Part shown: positions 50,843 through 60,530 of the stretch, in pieces
How the letters are laid out: each line of letters opens with the position of its first letter
How positions within the stretch are numbered: the stretch's first letter is position 1
DNA from: Leifsonia sp. CL147
GTDB taxonomy: Bacteria; Actinomycetota; Actinomycetes; Actinomycetales; Microbacteriaceae
DNA: 64,000 nucleotides
Direction: 5' to 3'
NCBI RefSeq assembly: GCF_900114565.1
Contig: NZ_FOTM01000001.1
Coordinates: 434,678-498,677 of the forward strand
Program-made: the position numbers and the translations under genes
Notes under the pieces: generated by a model
Told to the model about the DNA's origin: nothing
What the model saw: only the letters and a program-made list of their open reading frames with translations
Database searches by the model: none

Positions 50843-52936
50843 ATCGTCATCGAACTCGCCCCGGAGCAGTCCATCGATCCCTTCCTCGCCGAGCTGACGT
50901 GGAGCGATGACTCGCCGCTGTCGGTGGCCGGCCTCGACGGCTCCGATTTCGCCGGACGTTCCTCCGTGGCGTTCGTGCAGCTGTTCACGGCGAACGAGCA
51001 GCGTGCGCGCACGAGTCAGGCGTACATCCACTCGGCCGTCGGCGACCGGCTCCGCGTGGTGGAGCACCGCGTGCACGAACGCGAGGACCACCGGGAGCTC
51101 ACCGTCGTGCAGGCGGACGAGGTCACGGGACTCATCGCCACCACGACGATCCGGCGTCCCGTGGATGCGGCGGCCTACGCCTTCCAGACCACCGTCACGA
51201 ACGGGTCGGATGCGCCCATCACGATCACGGCCCTCAGCTCGCTGGCCCTCGGATTCGGACACTCGGAGGACGAGCTCGACCGTGTGCTGCTGAGCAGCGC
51301 CCGCAGTGAGTGGCTCGCCGAGGACCGGTGGTCCGAACAGCCGGTGAGGACAGTGCTGCCGCGGCTGAATCTGGCCTTCCACGGCCAGGACGGACGGGGC
51401 CACCATGCTGTCAGCAGTCACGGCGCCTGGTCCACCGGCGAGCGGCTGCCGGCCGGTCTCCTCCTGCGCGAGGGCGGCGCGGCGATCGCGTGGCAGGTGG
51501 AGTCGAGCGGGCCGTGGCAGTGGGAGCTGTCGCAGGCGCGTGACGGAGGGGTGCTGACGATCCTCGGGCCCACCGATCTCGAGCACCACTTCGCGGTCAC
51601 CCTCCAGCCGGGAGAGAGCTTCACCGGCGTGCCGGCCGCCGTCGCCGTCAGCGCGAACGGCCGAGACGGAGCGCTCGCCGAACTGACCCGGTACCGGCGC
51701 TGGCTGCGCGTTCGCAACCAGGGACTCGATGGCCTGCCGGTGGTCTACAACGACTTCATGAACACGACGATGGGTCAACCGTCCACCGAGGTGCTGCTGC
51801 CGCTCATCCACTCGGCTGCCGATGCGGGGGCGGAGTGCTTCTGCATCGACGCCGGATGGTACGCGGATCCGGCGATGGGGGACTGGTGGCCGGCCGTGGG
51901 CGAGTGGAGGGAGTCGGCGGAGCGCTTCACCAACGGCCTCGGTGAGGTCATCCATGCCATCCACTCCCGCGGGATGCGCAGCGGAATCTGGCTGGAGCCC
52001 GAGGTGGTCGGCGTCGCCAGTCCCGTGGCGCAGCGGCTTCCCGAGGAGGCCTTCTTCCGGCGGTTCGGCGAACGCGTGGTGGAGCACGAGCGCTACCAGC
52101 TCGATCTTCGGCATCCCGCCGCCCGAGCGCACCTCGACGGTGTCGTCGACCGGCTCGTCGAGGAGTTCGGGATCAGCTACTTCAAGCTCGACTACAACAT
52201 CAATCCAGGCGCCGGGACCGTGGGTGCGGGTGGGGAGGACGCGGGTGCGGGCGCCGGTGCGGGCGCCGGGCTGCTGGCGCACACCCGCGCCTTCCGCGAC
52301 TGGATCGCCGGCGTGCGTGCCCGCCACCCCCAGGTCAGCATCGAGAACTGCAGCTCCGGTGGGATGCGCGCCGACTACGACCTCCTGGCCGTCACGCAGC
52401 TGCAATCCACCAGCGACCAGCAGGACTTCCGCCTGTACCCGCCGGTGGCGGCCTCGGCGCCGGCGACGATCCTGCCGGAACAGTGCGGGAACTGGGCGTA
52501 CCCGGCGGCCGCGATGAGCCGGGAGGATGTCCAGTTCACCCTGGTCACGGGGCTCGCCGGCAGGCTCTACCTCTCCGGGTTCCTGAACGAGCTCGACGCC
52601 GGAGCGCGAGCGATGGTGGCGACGGCGGTGCGACTCCACAAGGCCTGGCGCCCGTGGCTGGCCCGCAGCGAACCGTTCTGGCCGCTCGGCTTGCCCGGCT
52701 GGGACGACGAGACCGTGTGCCTCGGCCTGACCGACGGTGTCGCGACGCGGGTCTTCGTCTGGGACCGGGCCGAGCGCGCTCGACGGATCACGCTTCCCGG
52801 AGCGGGCCGCGGCAGCGAGGCGTCCGTGCTGAATCTCGCTGACGGGGCCGACGCGTGGACGGCATCCCTCGACGGTCCGGATCTCGTCGTGGAGACCCCT
52901 CCCGGCCTCTCCGCTCGCGTCGTCGAGCTCCGCTAG
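50843..52936 (+). CDS. Alpha-galactosidase, GH36 (apparent ATC start)
   Basis: 697 aa if started at 50843. GH36 motifs: ECFCIDAGWYADPAMGDWWP, GMRSGIWLEPEVVG, nucleophile D450 in YFKLDYNINPGAG, acid/base region SIENCSSGGMRADYDLLA. A Gly/Ala-rich insertion follows the nucleophile. Codons upstream of the first GTG (50924) read VIELAPEQSIDPFLAELTWS, protein-like, and the only good ribosome site (AAGGAG, 50832-50837) points to ATC at 50843; no ATG, GTG or TTG is available there. Cytoplasmic; hydrolyses alpha-galactosides. Confidence 0.86.
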   Translation: MVIELAPEQSIDPFLAELTWSDDSPLSVAGLDGSDFAGRSSVAFVQLFTANEQRARTSQAYIHSAVGDRLRVVEHRVHEREDHRELTVVQADEVTGLIATTTIRRPVDAAAYAFQTTVTNGSDAPITITALSSLALGFGHSEDELDRVLLSSARSEWLAEDRWSEQPVRTVLPRLNLAFHGQDGRGHHAVSSHGAWSTGERLPAGLLLREGGAAIAWQVESSGPWQWELSQARDGGVLTILGPTDLEHHFAVTLQPGESFTGVPAAVAVSANGRDGALAELTRYRRWLRVRNQGLDGLPVVYNDFMNTTMGQPSTEVLLPLIHSAADAGAECFCIDAGWYADPAMGDWWPAVGEWRESAERFTNGLGEVIHAIHSRGMRSGIWLEPEVVGVASPVAQRLPEEAFFRRFGERVVEHERYQLDLRHPAARAHLDGVVDRLVEEFGISYFKLDYNINPGAGTVGAGGEDAGAGAGAGAGLLAHTRAFRDWIAGVRARHPQVSIENCSSGGMRADYDLLAVTQLQSTSDQQDFRLYPPVAASAPATILPEQCGNWAYPAAAMSREDVQFTLVTGLAGRLYLSGFLNELDAGARAMVATAVRLHKAWRPWLARSEPFWPLGLPGWDDETVCLGLTDGVATRVFVWDRAERARRITLPGAGRGSEASVLNLADGADAWTASLDGPDLVVETPPGLSARVVELR

Positions 52937-52980
52937 CGAGGCTTGACCTTCCTCCGCAAGCCTGGCAAACTGCCCTTCGA

Positions 52981-52998
52981 GTGGATAACGCTATCCAC
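52981..52998. promoter_or_regulatory. LacI-type operator upstream of the secreted lyase
   Basis: GTGGATAACGCTATCCAC: 7-bp perfect arms around ACGC. Lies 45 bp before the start codon and shares its core with 50802-50815. Confidence 0.7.
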
Positions 52999-53042
52999 TC
53001 CACTCGCGGCGACGAGGCCGCGCACCCCTGGAGGAGAAACGC

Positions 53043-56000
53043 ATGTTCGCACTGCGGAGCACTCGCGTAAGCATATTCACGTCCGTCGTCGCGGCAGCCG
53101 CACTCGCGGTCGGGACCTTCGTCCCCACCGCAGGCGCCGTGGCCGAGACCGCGAGTGCCGCGAGCGCGGGAGCCGCCGCGGGCACCGTGGGCGCCGCAGA
53201 CCCGGCCGTCAGCGATGCGGTCGTGATCGAGACGACCACCAGCTCCGCCGGATTCGTGCACCCTGGCATCGGCGTCGACGCAGGGAGCCTGGAGAAGACG
53301 CGAGCGCAGCTGCTCGCGGGCGCCGAGCCGTGGACGGACTACTTCCACGGAATGGTCGTCACCAAGTACGCCAGCCCCACCCTCGGCTCGGCCAACCAGG
53401 GTGCGGGCGACGGCGTTCCGGCGACCGACGCCTTCGACACCGTCGGAGTCAGCAACAAGCTGTTCGCGGACTCGAGCGGTGCGTACACGCAAGCAGTCCT
53501 GTACTACCTCACCGGAAACCCGGTCTACCGGGAGAACGCGCTGAAGATCATCCGGATCTGGAGCCACATGGATCCGGCCAAGTACAAATTCTTCACCGAT
53601 GCGCAGATCAAGACGGGTCCCTTCGTCTACCGGCTGATCGCCGCCGCCGAGCTGCTGCGCTACACCTCCGCGCTGCCGGCGGCCGATGGGTACCCGACGT
53701 CGTGGACCGACCGGGACACGACGGATTTCAGCGCGAACTTCGTCGTACCCGCCGTGCAGACCTTCGACTACGGCAACGCCTGGTACATGAACCAGGGGAC
53801 CCTGCCCTTGCTCGGCGCGATGGCCGGCTACATCTTCACGGATAATCGGGCCAGGTACGACCAGGGCGTGGAATGGTTCAGCGTCAACTCGACCGCGCCG
53901 AACCAGGACGTCAACGGCGCGCTCGCCTCCATGTACCGGCTGATCGAGAAGAGCGACCCGCGCAACCCGTACGGTTTCTCCTTCGTCAACCACATCGAGA
54001 TGGGACGCGATCAGGCGCACGCCGCGGACGACGTGCTCACCCTCACAACGCTCGCCAGGATCGTCGCCACGCAGAAGACGCGTCTCGATCCGGTCGCTGG
54101 AACCGTCTCCACCGCCGCGAACGCGGTCGATCCGTACGCCTTCCTCGGCGACCGGCTGCTCGCCGGCTCGAACGCATTCGTCGGCTTCATGATGGGCTAC
54201 AGCGTGCCGTGGATCGACATCACGCAGCAGGGCGGTTCCCTGGCCCAGTCCTACCGGGGGCGCTGGAGCAACTCGCTCAACGAGCTCTACCGGATCTACA
54301 CGTACCAGGAGCACGTCGACGTCGCGAAGGTCGCGCCGTACATCGAGCAGCAGTTCGAGCAGCGGGACGGGCCGCTGTATTACAACTTCAACGTCAACGA
54401 GGTCGGAACCGCCGTCGGCTCCGACGGCCTGCAGAGCTTCTGGGGCGGCACCCTCACCGGTGACGACTACTGGCTGTCGATCCCCGCAGCGGCGAAGGGC
54501 GAGAAGGAACCGGCACCGCAGAAGAACCTGCCGTTCGTCCAGAAGGCGTCGGTGATCTCCGGGAAGGCGACCGCCGTGACCGAAGGCGATCGCACCTTCC
54601 TGCGAACCGCCGTGCAGAAGAAGCCCGCAGTGATCGCAGTCCGCACCATGCAGTACGGAGCGCGGACCGGCTACAGTCCCGTCGCGATCGAGGTGCGCAC
54701 GGACTCCGTGTCCACGCTGGAGGTGCGGCGCGTACCCGACGCCGCTCCGTACACGACGATCACCGTTCCCGACACAGGCGGACACTGGCGCACGATCACC
54801 TACGACATGAACACCGCCGTGGTCTCGCCCGCGCAGATGGGCGACAACAACATCGTCTACTACTCGTTCAGCGGTCAGAAGGGCCGGATCGATCTCGACT
54901 ACGTCACCGCGAACGCGGCCGCCGACGTCACCCCGCCCGTCTTCCCCCAGGGCACCGGGACGACGCTGATCGGGGTCGAAGGGGCGCAGCTGTCCGCGGA
55001 CCTCTCCGCCCAGGACTCCTCGACGACCGACACCGTCGCGTACTCGCTGTCCGTCGCCCCGAAGGGCGTGAGCCTGAACCAGTCCACCGGAGCTTTGCTC
55101 TGGACGCCCACTACGCAGCAGGTGGGCGACCACACCATCGTCGTCCAGGCCGACGACGGGACGACCGACACAGCGCTGAATGTGCGCGCGCGGATCGCGA
55201 AGGACCGCGCCGACGCGATCACCCTCGCCGAGGACGGTTTCGATCCGGCCACGGTGTACACGACAGTGAGCCGATCGCCGTTCTACGCGGCGGTGGCCGC
55301 TGCGACCGCGCTCGCGGCATCCGGCAGCGACGCGGACTTCCTCGCCGCACTGGTGAAGGTGCAGGAAGCCGTCACGCGGCTCCAACTGCTGAACCCCAGG
55401 CTCCCGGATGGAACCCTCGACTACCACACGATCGCGACATCCTCGCTCGGTTCCACCGTGCTCGGCTACCTGGTGGACGGAGACAACTACACGTTCTCGG
55501 GCGACCTGACCGTCCGGTCCTTCACGGTCGACTTCGGCCCGGCCTACCGGGTGAAGGCGAACGCCTTCGGAATCCAGGCACGACAGACGTTCGGGAACCG
55601 CTCGCAGGGGAGCAACGTCTACGGGTCGAACGACGACGTCACCTGGACGAAACTCACCACGGCGATGACCACGAACACCAACGCGATGGAGACTCTGCCG
55701 GTCGATCCCTCCCTCACGGACAAGACGTTCCGGTTCTTCAAGGTGCAGGTCGACCAGCCGGGGGCGCCGACGGATCCGAACTTCCCCGGAATCTTCAGCG
55801 TCGCCGAGTTCCACATCCACGGTGACCGTTCCGAGGCCGTGGACCGGATCGCGACGGCGACGATCTCGTCGAACGACCCCGTTCCGGGCATCGCCACCGA
55901 CGGGGACACCGTCACGGTCGCCTTCACGACGACGGAGCCCGTCACGAATGTGGCCGGCACCATCGAGGGAGCGCCCGCGACGGTCACGGGTTCGGACACG

Positions 56001-57335
56001 TCGTGGAAGGCTCAGGCCGTGCTGCCCGGCACCATCCCCTCGGGCCAGTACGCCGCGTTCTCGATCGGCTACACCACCGCGGATGGAAGGACGGCCGACC
56101 CGCTCGTGGTCAGCAGCGATGGGTCGAAGCTGTTCCTGTCGAACTCCTCCGGGCTGGTGGCGAACGTTCCGGCCATCACCACGCCGGTGGCGCCGGACGG
56201 GACGGTGGAGGCGTCGAAGGTCCCGTATGTGGCCAAGATGTTCGACGACAACGCCGCCACGTTCTCCGACGTGGGCTCGATCAACAGTCAGTACTACATC
56301 ACCCTCGACTTCGGCGACGGCGGCTCGCTCGCGCTCGATCACGCCGAGCTGCTGGTCCGTCAGGACAGCAACGGCACCAGCCGGGCGCCGAGCCTTCACC
56401 TCGAAGGATCGAACGACCAGACGACCTGGACCGTGCTGACGAACAACGCGAAGCCGACCCTCGATTGGCAGACCTGGGGGCTGCGGCCCGGAGTGTCGCC
56501 CACGCCGTACCGCTACCTCAAGATCGCGAACAACAACTGGATCAACATCGCGGAGCTCCGCCTGTTCGGAACGCGGCTCGCACCCTTGCCGAGCTCGGTC
56601 ACCTCGGCGCACATCGCATCCACCGGGGCAGTGGGCAGCCGCGCGGTGAAGGGCGACACCGTCAACGTCGACTTCACCACCTCGGAAGCGATCACGGGCG
56701 TCTCGGCCACGATCGACGGCAACCCCGCGACGGTCACCGGCTCGGGGACGACGTGGCGGGCGTCGCTCGCCCTGACTTACGACGCACAGCCGGGGCGGAA
56801 ACTGCCGTTCCGGGTGCAGTACTCCGGGCCGGCCGGAGAGACGCGGCAGGCGCTGGTCCGCACGACGGATGGCTCGACCGTGTTCCTTTCGTCGGACCAG
56901 AGCGTGATCCAGAACGTACCGTCGCTCGCGGCGGTCGTCTCGCCGACCGGGCAGCCCGAGACCGCCAAGCAGGTGTACGTCGACAGGATGTTCGACTCGA
57001 ACCCGGCCACGTTCTCCGACATCGGGCCGGTCAACGGCCAGTACTACGCCATCCTCGATTTCGGCGCCGGCCACACTGTTGCGCTCGATCACGCGGAGCT
57101 GCTCGTCCGGCAGGACAGCAACGGAACCGGCCGAGCGGGGAACCTGCACCTGGAAGGCTCCAACGACTTGACCACCTGGACGACGGTGACGAACAACGCC
57201 GTCGGGACGCTCTCGTGGCAGACCCTTGCCGCCCCGGCGGGACAGCCCGCCACAGGATACCGGTACCTCAAGATCGCCAACACGGACTGGATCAACATCG
57301 CCGAGCTTCGGCTGTTCGGCGCCTACGGCGACTGA
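53043..57335 (+). CDS. Secreted alginate-lyase-like protein with Ig-like and discoidin modules
   Basis: 1430 aa. Signal peptide (residues 1-~34, TSVVAAAALAVGTFVPTAGA). Residues ~75-430 form an alginate-lyase-family helical barrel: GAYTQAVLYYLTGNPVYREN, YMNQGTLPLLGAMAGYIFTD, VNHIEMGRDQAHAADD. An Ig-like domain follows at ~627-715 and a discoidin-like domain at ~790-925. Then come two Ig-plus-discoidin tandem units (~930-1180 and ~1180-1430), each containing LDHAELLVRQDSNGT and ending in a YRYLKIAN...WINIAELRLFG strand. No sortase motif, so released. GGAGG ribosome site. Degrades a uronate-rich polymer (inference). Confidence 0.83.
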   Translation: MFALRSTRVSIFTSVVAAAALAVGTFVPTAGAVAETASAASAGAAAGTVGAADPAVSDAVVIETTTSSAGFVHPGIGVDAGSLEKTRAQLLAGAEPWTDYFHGMVVTKYASPTLGSANQGAGDGVPATDAFDTVGVSNKLFADSSGAYTQAVLYYLTGNPVYRENALKIIRIWSHMDPAKYKFFTDAQIKTGPFVYRLIAAAELLRYTSALPAADGYPTSWTDRDTTDFSANFVVPAVQTFDYGNAWYMNQGTLPLLGAMAGYIFTDNRARYDQGVEWFSVNSTAPNQDVNGALASMYRLIEKSDPRNPYGFSFVNHIEMGRDQAHAADDVLTLTTLARIVATQKTRLDPVAGTVSTAANAVDPYAFLGDRLLAGSNAFVGFMMGYSVPWIDITQQGGSLAQSYRGRWSNSLNELYRIYTYQEHVDVAKVAPYIEQQFEQRDGPLYYNFNVNEVGTAVGSDGLQSFWGGTLTGDDYWLSIPAAAKGEKEPAPQKNLPFVQKASVISGKATAVTEGDRTFLRTAVQKKPAVIAVRTMQYGARTGYSPVAIEVRTDSVSTLEVRRVPDAAPYTTITVPDTGGHWRTITYDMNTAVVSPAQMGDNNIVYYSFSGQKGRIDLDYVTANAAADVTPPVFPQGTGTTLIGVEGAQLSADLSAQDSSTTDTVAYSLSVAPKGVSLNQSTGALLWTPTTQQVGDHTIVVQADDGTTDTALNVRARIAKDRADAITLAEDGFDPATVYTTVSRSPFYAAVAAATALAASGSDADFLAALVKVQEAVTRLQLLNPRLPDGTLDYHTIATSSLGSTVLGYLVDGDNYTFSGDLTVRSFTVDFGPAYRVKANAFGIQARQTFGNRSQGSNVYGSNDDVTWTKLTTAMTTNTNAMETLPVDPSLTDKTFRFFKVQVDQPGAPTDPNFPGIFSVAEFHIHGDRSEAVDRIATATISSNDPVPGIATDGDTVTVAFTTTEPVTNVAGTIEGAPATVTGSDTSWKAQAVLPGTIPSGQYAAFSIGYTTADGRTADPLVVSSDGSKLFLSNSSGLVANVPAITTPVAPDGTVEASKVPYVAKMFDDNAATFSDVGSINSQYYITLDFGDGGSLALDHAELLVRQDSNGTSRAPSLHLEGSNDQTTWTVLTNNAKPTLDWQTWGLRPGVSPTPYRYLKIANNNWINIAELRLFGTRLAPLPSSVTSAHIASTGAVGSRAVKGDTVNVDFTTSEAITGVSATIDGNPATVTGSGTTWRASLALTYDAQPGRKLPFRVQYSGPAGETRQALVRTTDGSTVFLSSDQSVIQNVPSLAAVVSPTGQPETAKQVYVDRMFDSNPATFSDIGPVNGQYYAILDFGAGHTVALDHAELLVRQDSNGTGRAGNLHLEGSNDLTTWTTVTNNAVGTLSWQTLAAPAGQPATGYRYLKIANTDWINIAELRLFGAYGD

Positions 57336-57351
57336 TCCGCGTCTGCGCCCA

Positions 57352-57440
57352 CCGCATCCCTCCCGCCGAGGTGCTCGTTGTTGCACGCCCGCACGGCGTG
57401 TCGGCTGCAACAACGAGCACCTCGGCGGGAGTGGATGCGG
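57352..57440 (+). repeat. Long palindrome with conserved apex (copy B)
   Basis: Arms 57352-57385 and 57406-57440 are complementary throughout except one extra base; loop of 20 nt. Apical 28 nt at 57382-57409. It could terminate the lyase gene transcript. See copy A at 44742-44817. Confidence 0.8.
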
Positions 57441-57572
57441 GTGTGTGCGGGAGGTCGAGCCGATTCAGAGGGTGGAGAGGTGAATTCGAGAAAGGGGACC
57501 TGTTGGACTCCTGAATGGGGGAGCGCCTAGCATCGCAGAGACGACCTCGTTCAGCGGTGAAGGGAAACGACT

Positions 57573-58583
57573 GTGCAGTTCAGGTACCTGGGCAACTCCG
57601 GCTTCAAGATCTCCGAGATCACCTACGGCAATTGGCTCACCCATGGCTCCCAGGTCGAGAACGACACGGCCGCCGCGTGCGTCCGGGCCGCTCTGGATGC
57701 GGGCATCACCACGTTCGACACGGCCGACGTGTACGCGAACACGGCGGCGGAGACCGTCCTCGGCGAGGCGCTGAAGGGGGAGCGCCGGCAGTCGATCGAG
57801 ATCTTCACCAAGGTGTTCGGGCCGACCGGGCCCAAGGGTCACAACGACGTCGGGCTGTCGCGCAAGCACATCCTCGAGTCGATCGACGGGTCGCTCTCGC
57901 GGCTGCAGACGGACTACGTCGACCTGTATCAGGCGCACCGGTACGACTACTTCACTCCGATCGAGGAGACGATGCAGGCGTTCGCCGACGTCGTCCGGCA
58001 GGGCAAGGCGCTCTACATCGGCGTGAGCGAGTGGACGGCCGAGCAGCTGCGGGCCGGCGCCGCGCTCGCGAAGGAGCTCGACATCCAGCTGATCTCGAAC
58101 CAGCCGGAGTACTCGGCGCTGTGGCGGGTGATCGAGGCTGAGGTCGTCCCGGCCTCCAAGGAACTCGGTATCTCACAGATCGTCTGGTCCCCGGTGGCGC
58201 AGGGCGTGCTGAGCGGCAAGTACCGTCCGGGCGCTCCGTTGCCGGAAGGCAGCCGGGCGACCGACGAGAAGGGCGGTGCGGGCGCCGTCAAGCGGTGGCT
58301 CACGGATGACGTGCTCACCCGCGTTCAGGAGCTGACGCCGATCGCTCGGGAACTCGGCCTGACCCCGGCGCAGCTCGCCGTCGCCTGGGTGCTGCAGAAC
58401 GAGAACGTGGCCACGGCGATCATCGGCGCCTCCCGGCCCGAGCAGGTTCTGGAGAACGTGAAGGCTTCGGGCGTCACGATCCCCGCCGAACTGCTCGCGC
58501 GGATCGACGACGTGCTCGGCGATGTCATCGAGCGCGACCCGTCGCACACCCGGGAGCGTTCCCCGAAGACCCGCGAGGCCTGA
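57573..58583 (+). CDS. Aldo/keto reductase
   Basis: 336 aa, AKR of the Kv-beta/YghZ type. Catalytic Asp and Tyr in TTFDTADVYANTAAETVLGE, Lys in IFTKVFGPTG and His-equivalent in LYQAHRYDYFTPIEETM; NADPH-binding TAIIGASRPEQVLENV. GTG start with GAAGGGA upstream. A TTGGAC (57503) and TAGCAT (57528) pair with a 19-bp spacer is a possible promoter. Stands alone; substrate unknown. Confidence 0.87.
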   Translation: MQFRYLGNSGFKISEITYGNWLTHGSQVENDTAAACVRAALDAGITTFDTADVYANTAAETVLGEALKGERRQSIEIFTKVFGPTGPKGHNDVGLSRKHILESIDGSLSRLQTDYVDLYQAHRYDYFTPIEETMQAFADVVRQGKALYIGVSEWTAEQLRAGAALAKELDIQLISNQPEYSALWRVIEAEVVPASKELGISQIVWSPVAQGVLSGKYRPGAPLPEGSRATDEKGGAGAVKRWLTDDVLTRVQELTPIARELGLTPAQLAVAWVLQNENVATAIIGASRPEQVLENVKASGVTIPAELLARIDDVLGDVIERDPSHTRERSPKTREA

Positions 58584-58587
58584 CCGA

Positions 58588-58636
58588 CCGGCGCTCCTTC
58601 CTCCCTCTTTCTGTGACGGCGGAGGAGGAGCGCCGG
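58588..58636. terminator. Hairpin between aldo/keto reductase and LuxR gene
   Basis: CCGGCGCTCC (58588-58597) pairs perfectly with GGAGCGCCGG (58627-58636), with further TCC/GGA pairing inside. Probable terminator of the reductase gene. Confidence 0.6.
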
Positions 58637-58663
58637 ACGCAACGCCGGCGTCATAATGAGTGG

Positions 58664-60436
58664 ATGGCGGACGCCCTGAGCGAGGCCCGCACGGCTTTCG
58701 CGAGCCGGCGCTGGGAGGACGCGTACGCCCTCTTCGCGCAGGCCGACGCGAGCGCCGCTTCGGACGCCGCCTCGGACGCCCACGCGGCCGCCGGCGCAAT
58801 CGACGCCGACGCCGACGCGGCCGCCGGCGCAGACGCCTCGGACGCCGCCGCGGATGCGGCATCCGCACCCCTCGGGCTGGTCGACCTCACCCGGTACGCG
58901 CGCTCCGCCGCTCTGACCGCCCGCGACCCGGAGGCCTTCGCGCTGCTCGAACGCGGCTACGGGCTTTCGCTGGCCGCCGGCGAGGAGCTCACCGCTGCGG
59001 ACTGCGCGTTCTGGCTGGGCTTCCGGCTGTTCTCCCTCGGTGAGGCCGGCCGCGCCCAGGCCTGGCTCGAACGTGCGCGGGAGCTCGCCGACCGCCACGG
59101 CGACTGCGTGCAGCAGGGATACCTGCTCGTGCCGCGCATCCACCGGGAGCTCCTGGCGCACCGCAACCGGGAGGCGCTCGCCCTCGCCCGGGAGGCGGTC
59201 GCCTGCGCCGAACGGCACGGTGAGCCCGATCTTGCGGCTCTGGCCCTCCAGCTCGGCGGGCGGGCGCTGATCGAGGACGGCGACGTCGAGGCGGGCATCC
59301 GGATGCTGGACGAGGCGATGCTCACCGCCACGTCGGCCGTCGCCGGCGAGCTGACTCGTGGCCTCGTCTACTGTGCGGTGCTGGGATGCTGTGACCGTGT
59401 CTTCGCCGTGGACCGAGCACGGGAGTGGTCGGCGGTCCTGGGCGAGTGGTGCGATTCGCAGGCGCAGCTCGCTACGTTCAACGGCACCTGTCGTGTTCAC
59501 CGGGCCGGGTTGTTCCTGTTTGCGGGGGAGTGGGATGCCGCGCTGAAGGAGGCGGACCGGGTCGCGACGGCTCCGGCCGCGGACCGGCGCGAGCGCGCCG
59601 GCGCCGCTTACGAGACGGCCGAGGTGCTCCGCCTGCGCGGTGCGTACCCGGACGCCGAAGCGCACTACGCGGCCGCAGCCGCCGGGGGCGTGGATCCGCA
59701 GCCCGGACTGGCCCTCCTCCGGCTCGTCCAGGGAGACGTCGCGACGGCGGCCGCCGGAATCGGGCGGGCTCTCGGCACGACGTCCAGCCCGCTGGGACGG
59801 GCGCGGCTCCTGCCCGCAGCGGTCGAGATCCTCCAGGCGGACGGCCGCGACGACGAGGCGGCCGCTGCCGCACGAGAACTGGCGTCGATCTCCGAGCGCT
59901 TCGCGACTCCGGTCCTCCGGGCCGAGGCGGCGCACGCCGCGGGCCGCATCCTGCTGGCCGGTGGAGACCCGGCGGCGGCCGTGGATCCGCTCACGCAGGC
60001 GCTCGCCGGATGGCAGGAGCTCGGTGCCCTCTACGACGAAGCGCGCGCACGCCTGCTCCTGGCCGAGGCGTTCGACGCGCTCGGCGACGCGGAGGGCGCG
60101 CGGATGCAGCGAGAGACCGCCCGGTCCGCGTTCGAGGCGCTCGGCGCGGCGGGTGCTCCCGGCGTGCTCGGCCCATTCGGTGCGCCCGGTGCGCCCGGCC
60201 CCCTCGGCGCTCGGGACCGGAGTGACCCCGCGGGGCCCAGCATCCTGAGCCCGCGCGAGGCGGAGGTGCTCCGGCTCGCGGCGACCGGGATCACGAACAA
60301 GGAGATCGCGCAGCGGCTCGGGCTCAGCGCGCGGACCGTGGACCGCCACGTGAGCAACATCCTCGCGAAGCTGGGCGTCCCTTCTCGCGCGGCGGCCACA
60401 GCGTACGCGTACGAGCACGACCTGCTCCACGTCTGA
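58664..60436 (+). CDS. LuxR-family regulator with TPR-like sensor region
   Basis: 590 aa. C-terminal LuxR HTH: LSPREAEVLRLAATGITNKE, IAQRLGLSARTVDRHVSNIL. The middle is TPR-like helical repeat (GEAGRAQAWLERARELADRH; GDVEAGIRMLDEAML). An Ala/Asp low-complexity run near residues 25-70 (AAGAIDADADAAAGADASDA) is unusual. I chose ATG 58664: CATAAT (58652-58657) would put transcription start at this ATG (leaderless), and the alternative GTG at 58613 lies inside a hairpin loop. No P-loop ATPase is seen. Confidence 0.8.
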   Translation: MADALSEARTAFASRRWEDAYALFAQADASAASDAASDAHAAAGAIDADADAAAGADASDAAADAASAPLGLVDLTRYARSAALTARDPEAFALLERGYGLSLAAGEELTAADCAFWLGFRLFSLGEAGRAQAWLERARELADRHGDCVQQGYLLVPRIHRELLAHRNREALALAREAVACAERHGEPDLAALALQLGGRALIEDGDVEAGIRMLDEAMLTATSAVAGELTRGLVYCAVLGCCDRVFAVDRAREWSAVLGEWCDSQAQLATFNGTCRVHRAGLFLFAGEWDAALKEADRVATAPAADRRERAGAAYETAEVLRLRGAYPDAEAHYAAAAAGGVDPQPGLALLRLVQGDVATAAAGIGRALGTTSSPLGRARLLPAAVEILQADGRDDEAAAAARELASISERFATPVLRAEAAHAAGRILLAGGDPAAAVDPLTQALAGWQELGALYDEARARLLLAEAFDALGDAEGARMQRETARSAFEALGAAGAPGVLGPFGAPGAPGPLGARDRSDPAGPSILSPREAEVLRLAATGITNKEIAQRLGLSARTVDRHVSNILAKLGVPSRAAATAYAYEHDLLHV

Positions 60437-60530
60437 GCCGTCCCGGCTGGGTGGAAATACCCATCCCCGGCGCCGAGTCCGGCCCGATACGCCGATGCGC
60501 ACCCACGCGCGTGAAACCTACCGTGAGCGC

